NCBI RefSeq assembly: GCF_014205845.1
Contig: NZ_JACHCR010000037.1
Location: forward strand, 1-41,334
Origin: Mucilaginibacter cryoferens
GTDB lineage: Bacteria; Bacteroidota; Bacteroidia; Sphingobacteriales; Sphingobacteriaceae
Direction: 5' to 3'
DNA length: 41,334 nt
Positions 34,612 to 41,334 of this stretch are shown here, piece after piece. The notes beneath the pieces were generated by a model. That model was given only the letters and a program-made list of their open reading frames with translations. It was not told the DNA's origin and made no database searches. The position numbers and the translations under genes are program-made. The first letter of the stretch is position 1, and each line of letters begins with the position of its first letter.

Positions 34612-34650
34612 TAAAGCCCTCTCCTTTGGAGAGGGTTGGGAGAGGCTTTA
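34612..34650. repeat. CCTCTCC-type hairpin overlapping the P5 stop codon
   Basis: The outer arms TAAAGCC (34612-34618) and GGCTTTA (34644-34650) enclose CCCTCTCC-TTT-GGAGAGGG (34617-34635, sharing two bases with the left outer arm). The right outer arm contains the P5 stop codon (34648-34650). The wording CCTCTCCTTTGGAGAGGG is like a common interspersed palindrome in bacterial intergenic DNA; this similarity is from memory. Confidence 0.6.
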
Positions 34651-37065
34651 CTCGCTCCTTAAACTCTTAACCGGATTGGCCAATGCGGCCCTTACAGCCT
34701 TATACCCCACTGTGATACATGCGATAACTATTGATGTTATAATAGCTAAAATAAACACCCATGCATTAAGGGATATACGGTAAACAAAAGTTTGCAGCCA
34801 CCCATTCATTACATACCAGGCAGTTGGCATAGCTATAACAAAGGATATTAAGATAAGAACCATGAACTCCTTAGAGAACAGGTAAACAATACTACTTACC
34901 GATGCGCCTAATACTTTACGAATACCCACTTCTTTAATACGTTGCACCGCCATAAATGATACCAGACCATATAAACCAAGGCATGAGATAAAAATGGCTA
35001 TTATCGCAAATACTTTATAAACTAATGCCATCTGGTTTTCCTGTTGGTAAAACTTAGCAATGTTTTCGTCCAGAAAATAGCCATTGTATGCATATTCCGG
35101 GTAGGTATTTTCCCACATTTTTTGCAATTGGGCCACTGTTTGCGTAAGGGAATTTGTTTGAATTTTGATAGCAACTATCCCATCAAATTGCTTGCGCGGC
35201 CCAATAACAATAGGCTTTACAGCATCACGCAGGGAGTTGGTTTTAAAATCTTTCACCACACCAACAATGGGCATCCATGCACCACCTCCCAGGCGTACGG
35301 TTTTGCCAATGGCGGTCTCGGCATTTTGGATACCCAGTTTATGAATAAAGGTTTCATTTACTACAACCTGCCTTGATGTGTCACTTTGCTCATAACCCTT
35401 ACCCGCTATAAATTGAAGCCCAAAGGTTTTAAAATAATCGGCATCGCCATATTTAATGAACATGGTGTAACCAATATCCTTTGTTGAGTTGTTGAAGTAA
35501 AAATTAGTACCCCAGTTGTTATCAGATGAAGGTGCGTCTGACGCAAAACTCACCGATTTTACGTTTGGATTTTGCAATAGCTGCTGCTTAAATGATTCTA
35601 CCTTACGCAGGCTCGCTGTATCTGTATATCCGGGGATGATCAGCACCGCGTTTTTATTAAAACCAAGATCGGCCTTGTTCACAAAATCCATTTGGCTTAC
35701 GGCCACTATGGTGCCAATAATAAGTAATTGCGAAATAGCGAACTGTGCAATTACCAAAGCCCTGCGTAACGGGATACCGCCTACAGATGCTGCTGTAATT
35801 TTATTTTTTAAAGCCAATACCGGTTTAAAACCAGATACGATTAATGCCGGGTATACGCCCGATAATAAAACTACAATAATGGTAACCAATCCCAAAAATG
35901 TTATGCTCCCGTTAGTAAACAGGCTAATACTATCTGGCACGCTTGCTATATTTTTTAGCTGAGGCAAAGCTATCCTGGCAACAATGGCCGCTAGTATTAC
36001 CGAGCCTAAAACCATTATCATGGTTTCGCCAATAACCTGTATAATAAGTTGTTTACGCGTACTTCCTAAAACCTTGCGGATACCTACTTCTTTTGACCGC
36101 CCTACAGATTGTGCCGTTGAAAGATTTATAAAGTTGATGGAGGCCATAATAATGATAAGTATGGCAATAAACGATAAGGTACGTAAATTAGCCTTACTGG
36201 TAACATGGTCGCCCAGGGTGTTACCAAAACGGGTATCAAAGTGCATTTCAGATAGCGGTTGTGCCATTAAGAGATGCTTTGTTGGGCCTTTTTGAAAATG
36301 CTTATCTGAGAATATTTTGAGTTGCGCGGCAATATTTGATTCACTAACTCCTGGTGAAAACAGCATAAAAATCTGGTGACTGCTGCTTAAATTTCCCCAA
36401 TCATAATTATAGTTATAATCTTTGGGGTGCTGTTTCCAGGTAATGTACGATACCATCACTTTAAACGGAAAATCGCTGTTATCAGGGGCATCTTCAATTA
36501 CGCCGGCTACCTTTAGGGTTATCACGTTATCCATTTTGAGGGTTTTACCCATGGCGTTTTTCCAGTCGCCAAAATATTTGGTGGCCGAACTTTTATCTAT
36601 CACCACCATATCCGGATCTGCCAATACCGATGCGCCACCTGCTAACCATTTAAAAGTAAAAACATCAAAAAACTGAGGCTCAATAAAAGTGACACCGATA
36701 GCTTCTGTAAACTTTTTGTCGCCGGTACGGCTGCCCGCGCCTTCAGGTACTGTTATCTGGCTACCGTAGCTGGTATTTATGGAAGCCACTTTGGCCTGCG
36801 GAAAATCAAGTCGTAAGGCCTCGCTTGCGGGCACCGCAGCACCTGGATTATTAGCCGTTTCAGACTCGTGTTTCTCCTGGGATACAATGTGATAGATGTT
36901 TTTATAATTGGTTTGAAAGGTATTAAAACTCAATTCGTATTGAATGATCACAAAAATGAGCAAACAGGCCGCTATCCCTACAGTTAGTCCGGCTATGTTT
37001 ATACTTGAGTAAGCCTTATGCCGTACTATGTTGCGCCACGCTATTTTTATATAATTTTTGATCAT
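34648..37065 (-). CDS. ABC permease P5, two-domain MacB/FtsX family (class B-like)
   Basis: 805 aa from the ATG at 37065 (MIKNYIKIAWRN), which matches the N-termini of the other five. The frame is open to 37119, but those 18 extra residues (MFVVLVWVLNAYAKEISA) would put a second hydrophobic stretch before TM1 and are not preferred. TM1 contains GLTVGIAACLLIFVII. FtsX motifs are KEVGIRKVLGS and KEVGIRKVLGAS. It is the longest of the six, with extra residues in the first periplasmic domain. It is preceded by the exported TonB-like/TPR pair and a 187-bp spacer with palindromes, so it may start a new transcript. A REP-like hairpin overlaps its stop codon. Confidence 0.92.
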   Translation of the reverse strand: MIKNYIKIAWRNIVRHKAYSSINIAGLTVGIAACLLIFVIIQYELSFNTFQTNYKNIYHIVSQEKHESETANNPGAAVPASEALRLDFPQAKVASINTSYGSQITVPEGAGSRTGDKKFTEAIGVTFIEPQFFDVFTFKWLAGGASVLADPDMVVIDKSSATKYFGDWKNAMGKTLKMDNVITLKVAGVIEDAPDNSDFPFKVMVSYITWKQHPKDYNYNYDWGNLSSSHQIFMLFSPGVSESNIAAQLKIFSDKHFQKGPTKHLLMAQPLSEMHFDTRFGNTLGDHVTSKANLRTLSFIAILIIIMASINFINLSTAQSVGRSKEVGIRKVLGSTRKQLIIQVIGETMIMVLGSVILAAIVARIALPQLKNIASVPDSISLFTNGSITFLGLVTIIVVLLSGVYPALIVSGFKPVLALKNKITAASVGGIPLRRALVIAQFAISQLLIIGTIVAVSQMDFVNKADLGFNKNAVLIIPGYTDTASLRKVESFKQQLLQNPNVKSVSFASDAPSSDNNWGTNFYFNNSTKDIGYTMFIKYGDADYFKTFGLQFIAGKGYEQSDTSRQVVVNETFIHKLGIQNAETAIGKTVRLGGGAWMPIVGVVKDFKTNSLRDAVKPIVIGPRKQFDGIVAIKIQTNSLTQTVAQLQKMWENTYPEYAYNGYFLDENIAKFYQQENQMALVYKVFAIIAIFISCLGLYGLVSFMAVQRIKEVGIRKVLGASVSSIVYLFSKEFMVLILISFVIAMPTAWYVMNGWLQTFVYRISLNAWVFILAIITSIVIACITVGYKAVRAALANPVKSLRSE

Positions 37066-37151
37066 TGCGGATATTTCTTTTGCATAGGCATTTAAAACCC
37101 ATACCAAAACAACAAACATCTAACAATCAATACTTTAAAATAGATTAGCAA

Positions 37152-37167
37152 TACGAATGTGTTCGTA
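37152..37167. promoter_or_regulatory. Palindrome upstream of P5
   Basis: TACGAA (37152-37157), TGTG, TTCGTA (37162-37167): a perfect 6-bp inverted repeat about 90 bp upstream of the P5 start codon. This size and symmetry suit a dimeric regulator, but binding is an inference. Confidence 0.35.
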
Positions 37168-37180
37168 ACTGAAACACCAT

Positions 37181-37200
37181 GTGTACGATAATGATACAAT
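37181..37200. promoter_or_regulatory. 20-nt box shared with the ATPase upstream region
   Basis: GTGTACGATAATGATACAAT agrees with 24585-24604 at 16 of 20 positions. It lies 116-135 bp upstream of the P5 start codon, beside the palindrome at 37152-37167. Confidence 0.35.
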
Positions 37201-37252
37201 GCGAAATAGAGAAATAAGAACCAGGATTAGAAAAAATCATCTGATTATTAAG

Positions 37253-38092
37253 TTATTGACTTCCCTTTTTTCCCATCGTCGCCAAAACCTCTGTTATATC
37301 CGTGAGGTATACCTGATCGGGCTCTTCGCAGTAGGGATCGGTACGATGATAACCGGTTTTTAAAAACAGGTCGCGGGCGTGGTTAAGTGATTTTGTAGCG
37401 TTCCTGGTATCGTGCAGCGCTAAATAGGTAAGCCCGAGATAATAATGAGTATCAGCAAGTTTTTGATATTTCTGTACCTCCAGTTTCAGATCGGCCAAAG
37501 CAGCCGCATATTTTTTCATTTTTAACAAGGTAACACCGCGGTGCAAATAATCAAACAGACCTATTGCGTTCTTTTTTTCGTGATCGCGGATGCATTCGTT
37601 AAAATAATACATAGCCAGCTTATTGTTGCCCATTTCGCGCTGCGATATAGCCATCAGCAAACGGAGATCGTAGTCGCCATCGCCGGTGTAACCAGGCTGG
37701 CCATTGGTAAGTTTGTACAAGCGATATAGATCAGCGTAGCAATTTTGATAATCGTGCAGGTGTTTAAAATAGCACCATCCTCTATCACCCAGGTAAGCTG
37801 CCGGATCGGCTTGTACTGCCTTATCCATCAATAATTTCCAGGTATAGAAATCGCCCCGCTTTAAATAAGGCACCGACATTTCATGAAGCGTTGGACCAAA
37901 AGTGACGCAAGCCTCTAACGACCGGATAAATAATTGCTGAGAAGCCTTTGCCCCCTGCGGGTACTCAATAGCATCTGTATAATATTGGCAGGCAAGCTGA
38001 TGGGCCTTATCTTTATACACATTGCAATTAGTTTGGGCTTCAACCACACAGGCGTTTATTAAGCATATTAAGGTTAAAAGACACTTTTTCAT
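37253..38092 (-). CDS. Exported TPR-like protein within the permease array
   Basis: 279 aa with a signal peptide (~1-19, ending VEAQ), so probably periplasmic. The rest is helical and fits tetratricopeptide-type repeats. The clearest are LAMYYFNECI near 180 and the last one with ADTHYYLGLTYLALHDTRNATKSLNHARDL (in two pieces, ~232-262). A few cysteines (such as C21 and C84) might form disulfides. Its start codon overlaps the stop of the preceding gene by four bases (ATGA), so translation is coupled. TPR proteins usually scaffold partners; here it could assist the transporter or be an unrelated insertion between P6 and P5. The exact family is not recognised. Confidence 0.8.
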   Translation of the reverse strand: MKKCLLTLICLINACVVEAQTNCNVYKDKAHQLACQYYTDAIEYPQGAKASQQLFIRSLEACVTFGPTLHEMSVPYLKRGDFYTWKLLMDKAVQADPAAYLGDRGWCYFKHLHDYQNCYADLYRLYKLTNGQPGYTGDGDYDLRLLMAISQREMGNNKLAMYYFNECIRDHEKKNAIGLFDYLHRGVTLLKMKKYAAALADLKLEVQKYQKLADTHYYLGLTYLALHDTRNATKSLNHARDLFLKTGYHRTDPYCEEPDQVYLTDITEVLATMGKKGSQ

Positions 38093-38604
38093 ATAGTTAT
38101 ATCTTTTAAATGCCCTTTAACAATTTTAAAGTACAGGTAAAAATAGGTATCGGCAACAGTTCCATCGGGCAATTTTCCGGGTATCCAACCTTTCAGGCTT
38201 TTAACCGCGTCTGATAGCTCCTTAACAAATGCAGGCGCAAACCTAATCTTCTGGTAACTACCATCTAACTGATAAACTCTAAACCAGCCGCTTTCTCCCT
38301 TACAATTTACTATAAAGCGAATTGTTATGGAGCCGTTTACTGTAGTAAATTGAGGCTGATACTTGATTTTAGCAAACAATTCCTTTTTCAAGGCTTTAAT
38401 ATCCCCCTTGTAAGAAGTGTTGAGACCATAATATTGATAGATATTATCCTTATCGCAAAGCTTAAAGTTGTATTGATCTGTTTGCGGGTTAAATATAATA
38501 TCGCCCACCTGTTCTGGTAAATTAGCGGCAGCAGGCAGCTTCTCTTGAGCGAACGAGCAATAGTTAAGTAAACAAAAAAATATCGGGCTTAAAATGTATT
38601 TCAT
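38089..38604 (-). CDS. Exported protein with TonB C-terminal-like domain
   Basis: 171 aa from the ATG at 38604 (MKYILSPIFF), which gives a clean signal peptide (~1-20, ending SFAQ); an in-frame ATG at 38622 adds six residues. The second half has the order of elements of a TonB C-terminal fold: GSITIRFIVNCKGESG, then a helix (FVKELSDAVKSLKGWIPG), then DTYFYLYFKI as a final strand. There is no N-terminal anchor or proline-rich spacer, so it cannot be an ordinary TonB; similar stand-alone exported domains occur in Bacteroidota. It overlaps the TPR gene by four bases. The role beside the transporters is unknown. The assignment is by pattern only. Confidence 0.75.
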   Translation of the reverse strand: MKYILSPIFFCLLNYCSFAQEKLPAAANLPEQVGDIIFNPQTDQYNFKLCDKDNIYQYYGLNTSYKGDIKALKKELFAKIKYQPQFTTVNGSITIRFIVNCKGESGWFRVYQLDGSYQKIRFAPAFVKELSDAVKSLKGWIPGKLPDGTVADTYFYLYFKIVKGHLKDITI

Positions 38605-38716
38605 TAGTTTAGGTAAGAGCAAATAAGTAAATACGGCTTAAAAACGCAGCATAAAGCAAAGTAGTATCCTAAAGAAACATCTTAAATACCAAATCTTGTT
38701 AGTCTATTCAAATAAC

Positions 38717-41116
38717 CTACTCGCTTCTTAAACTATTAACCGGATTGGCCATTGCTGCCTTAAGCGATTGATAACATACCGTGACAAAAGCAATTATTAT
38801 GGCAATGCCTGCTGCCAGCATAAATACCCACCATTGAATAGCAATGCGGTAAGCAAAATCCTGCAAGTATTTACTCATGGTAAGCCAGGCTATGGGCGAT
38901 GCCACAACTATGGCTATAAGCACAAGTTTAATAAAATCGGCAGAAAGCAGGGCAGTTATGCTGGTAACAGACGCGCCCAATACTTTCCTGATCCCGATCT
39001 CTTTGGTACGTTGAATGGTAAGTAAAGAGATCAAACCCAATAAGCCCAGACAACTGATAAAGATGGCTATCACCGCGCTGGATGTGATCAACTTATTCAG
39101 CAACTCTTCTTTCTCATAAAAATCGTTGATCTGCTCATCCAAAAAATGGTATTCAAAAACATTTTCGGGGAAAACAGACAGCCATGTTTTTTGGATGTGA
39201 GCTATGGCGTTGGCACGATTTTTAAGATCAATTCTGATACCTACATATTGATATTGGGTGCGGAAAGTGCTTACATACGATGGCTCAATTGCCCTGTATA
39301 ACGATTTGGCATGAAAATCTTTCACAACACCTACTATAGTGCCTGGTTTATCGCCCAAATCGCCGGCCGTAAATTGATGGCCGATGATTTGCTGAGGATC
39401 TTTGATCCCTAATTTTTTTACCAATTGTTCGTTCACCAGGTATTCTTTGGCAGAGTCGGCCTCTGTGATATTTCTCCCGGCAATAATACGTAAGCCGAAG
39501 GTTTTGGCATATCCGGCATCGCCCATAAGAGTACGGCCAACAAATTTTTCCCATTCCCTGCCCTCATATTTTATGGAGCCGCCTTTATCTGCTGTAGATG
39601 ATGGTGCCCGATAGCAAAAGGAAACCGCGCTAATAGCCGGGTTGGCCAGCAATTGATTCCTGAAAAAATCTGTTTTACTTTTATCAAAATCGGGCAATGG
39701 GAGCATCACTACTCCTGTTTTGTTAAAACCAAGGTCGGCAGTTTTTAAATAGCGCACCTGCATGGTAATGATGATAGTACCAATAATGAGTACCTGCGCT
39801 ATCACATTTTGAATTACAATTAAACTTTTGCGACTAAAACCGGCCGATTGAGCTGCACCTCCTACCTGATTTTTCAACGCATTTACCGGCTTAAACCTAC
39901 TTAATATCGATGCAGGATAAAAACCAGCTGCCACGGTGATCAATAGCATAGCTATCGCGATAAATACAAAAAGTACGGCATCGTGCTCAAAGTTGAAGGT
40001 TAATGTTGTTTGCAGCCACGAATTTAAAACGGGCAAAAATATCCAAACCGATAAAACAGCGAGTACACCGGCTGCAAATACTATTAACGATGTTTCGGCA
40101 ATAAACTGCATAAATATGGCCGTGGGTGTGCTGCCTAAAACTTTACGGGTACCTATTTCTTTTGCCCGTTTAAAGCTTTGCGCAGTAGCCATATTGATAA
40201 AGTTTACACAGGCTATCACAATAAGCAACAGCCCCACAATACTTAAAGTGGTTAGCAACGATTTTTGTATCACCCCACTATACCGGCCATCAAAATGCAC
40301 CTCATTTATAGGCTGCAATAAATATTTAAAAACTTTCGACATGTCTTTATCCAAAAGCTTCGTGATTGCAGCCTCTACCGTTTTTGGCGAAAGGTTTGAG
40401 GGCAACTGCAGGAACACAACATTACGGGAATCTTCCCAGGCCCAACTTTCCTGAAAATCTTTTTGAACATCGGGATATAACGTCTTTATAGCCGTGAGCG
40501 ATAAAAACATATCACACTTAAAGTCGGTATTGTCTGCATTATTTGCCAGTATACCGGTAATTTTAAAATTGTGTTTACTATCCAGCCTAATAACGCGGCC
40601 TACCGCATCAATAGTTCCAAAATACTTCAGGGCCAGTTTTTGGGTGATAACCGCATTGTCGGGATCATTAAAAGCCGTTTGGGAGCTACCCGATAGCCAG
40701 GTATAGTCAAGCATACTAAACCAGTGCTTATCGGCAAAACCTACATCTTCTTTTTCGTAAAAAAGCTTTTTCGCTGCCCCATTGCCCTGTGGAATTGTAA
40801 TGGTGAACGAGCGCTTTTGAACCAATATTCCCGCATCCGTTATCTGTGGCAATTCGGTTTTAATGGCACGGGCCAGTACCATTGGTGCCCCCTTTTCATA
40901 AAGCGTAGTACCATCATCAAGGTGCATTTGCTCAACAACCTTATACAGCGATTTGGTATTATGATGATAGGTATCAAAGCTTAAATGGTAACTGATAAAC
41001 TGAAACAAAATAATGCCACAAGCCATGGCCATTGATAAGCCAAACACATTAATAAGGGCGTAAAATTTATGCTTCCACAAGTTACGCCAGGCTATTTTAA
41101 AGTAGTTTTTAATCAT
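38717..41116 (-). CDS. ABC permease P6, two-domain MacB/FtsX family (class B)
   Basis: 799 aa; the first permease of the array in transcription order. TM1 holds GLSMAMACGIILFQFI, followed by YHLSFDTYHHNTKSLYKV, close in style to P3. The first-half motif is KEIGTRKVLGS, with threonine where the others have V or I followed by R; the second is KEIGIRKVLGAS. The C-terminus is ANPVNSLRSE, with N in place of the K found in the other five. These small departures suggest an older or separately evolving copy. It is separated from the TonB-like gene by 112 bp. A heptamer microsatellite lies ~60 bp upstream of its start codon. Confidence 0.93.
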   Translation of the reverse strand: MIKNYFKIAWRNLWKHKFYALINVFGLSMAMACGIILFQFISYHLSFDTYHHNTKSLYKVVEQMHLDDGTTLYEKGAPMVLARAIKTELPQITDAGILVQKRSFTITIPQGNGAAKKLFYEKEDVGFADKHWFSMLDYTWLSGSSQTAFNDPDNAVITQKLALKYFGTIDAVGRVIRLDSKHNFKITGILANNADNTDFKCDMFLSLTAIKTLYPDVQKDFQESWAWEDSRNVVFLQLPSNLSPKTVEAAITKLLDKDMSKVFKYLLQPINEVHFDGRYSGVIQKSLLTTLSIVGLLLIVIACVNFINMATAQSFKRAKEIGTRKVLGSTPTAIFMQFIAETSLIVFAAGVLAVLSVWIFLPVLNSWLQTTLTFNFEHDAVLFVFIAIAMLLITVAAGFYPASILSRFKPVNALKNQVGGAAQSAGFSRKSLIVIQNVIAQVLIIGTIIITMQVRYLKTADLGFNKTGVVMLPLPDFDKSKTDFFRNQLLANPAISAVSFCYRAPSSTADKGGSIKYEGREWEKFVGRTLMGDAGYAKTFGLRIIAGRNITEADSAKEYLVNEQLVKKLGIKDPQQIIGHQFTAGDLGDKPGTIVGVVKDFHAKSLYRAIEPSYVSTFRTQYQYVGIRIDLKNRANAIAHIQKTWLSVFPENVFEYHFLDEQINDFYEKEELLNKLITSSAVIAIFISCLGLLGLISLLTIQRTKEIGIRKVLGASVTSITALLSADFIKLVLIAIVVASPIAWLTMSKYLQDFAYRIAIQWWVFMLAAGIAIIIAFVTVCYQSLKAAMANPVNSLRSE

Positions 41117-41176
41117 ATTATTTTGCTTATACGATAATACTTAAAACTCTTTGAATGGGAAGTTAAATTTTGTTAA

Positions 41177-41218
41177 AAGGATAAAGGATAAAGGATAAAG
41201 GATAAAGGATAAAGGATA
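41177..41218. repeat. Heptamer microsatellite (AAGGATA)6 upstream of P6
   Basis: Six perfect tandem copies of AAGGATA start at 41177, 41184, 41191, 41198, 41205 and 41212. They lie 61-102 bp upstream of the P6 start codon. Such tracts can change length by slippage and alter promoter spacing. Confidence 0.8.
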
Positions 41219-41275
41219 AAAAAACAGTAATGGGTAAACGAGGGCACTGAAAAAGTCTTTTAGAAAAGGCTGTTA

Positions 41276-41316
41276 AAAAAGGAGTAGGAGAATTAAGTTT
41301 TTCTGCTCCTTTTTTT
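41276..41316 (+). terminator. Hairpin with T-run at the right edge
   Basis: AAAAAGGAGTAG (41276-41287) pairs with CTGCTCCTTTTT (41303-41314) with one wobble, followed by more T. The loop is 15 nt. No plus-strand gene inside the window needs it, so it probably belongs to something beyond the right edge read on the minus strand (A-run also present), or to an element end. Confidence 0.5.
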
Positions 41317-41334
41317 GTATTTTAAAGGTGTATT

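Noticed and set aside
37066..37119. Upstream extension of permease P5 by 18 residues
   Set aside because: All five paralogues begin MI(K/R)NY at the equivalent position; the extension would add a second hydrophobic segment.
37141..37252. Sigma-54 promoter upstream of P5
   Set aside because: No GG-N10-GC core at a sensible distance from the start codon was found in the spacer.
41177..41218. CRISPR array
   Set aside because: The repeats are 7 bp and contiguous, with no spacers and no cas genes; it is a microsatellite.
1..41334. tRNA or rRNA genes
   Set aside because: No cloverleaf-like sequence or conserved rRNA stretch was noticed in any gene-free interval; this was by eye, without a covariance-model search.

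Overview
The window looks like chromosome of a Bacteroidota bacterium of the Sphingobacteriaceae type (Mucilaginibacter or Pedobacter-like). This is inferred from a lone TonB-dependent receptor with a CarboxypepD_reg-like N-terminus, from tandem ~800-residue two-FtsX-domain permeases ending in NPVKSLRSE, from a GH9/GH3 glucan-degrading pair, and from several good matches to the Bacteroidota promoter (TTG, 19-21 bp, TAnnTTTG). No tRNA, rRNA, CRISPR array, complete transposon or prophage is visible.

Left part (1-10.9 kb): a minus-strand TonB-dependent receptor with its own promoter and terminator; a plus-strand proB-proA proline pair; two very small single-span membrane ORFs (30 and 33 aa) that diverge from each other, each with a promoter match upstream and a rho-independent terminator downstream; mnmA (tRNA 2-thiouridylase); topA (DNA topoisomerase I).

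Middle part (10.9-22.1 kb): an unrecognised 134-aa gene; a giant plus-strand alpha-2-macroglobulin-like protein (1864 aa) with an intact CVEQ thioester motif but no PBP1C gene beside it; a bidirectional hairpin terminator; then on the minus strand a GH9 endoglucanase followed 27 bp later by a GH3 beta-glucosidase, which would together take beta-glucan chains to glucose; and a PorT-like outer-membrane barrel protein.

Right part (22.2-41.1 kb): about 19 kb entirely on the minus strand. In transcription order it holds permease P6, a pair of overlapping exported proteins (TonB-C-like, then TPR-rich), permeases P5, P4, P3, P2 and P1, one MacB/LolD-type ATPase, and one TolC-family outer-membrane protein, ending at a hairpin terminator. 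Six full-length paralogous permeases share one ATPase and one TolC, and no periplasmic adaptor (MacA/HlyD type) is present. The spaces between these genes carry short phrase-like direct repeats, a heptamer microsatellite and long hairpins. This array is the main candidate for an unusual system. The best small-scale candidate is the pair of tiny membrane proteins at 6.1-6.8 kb.
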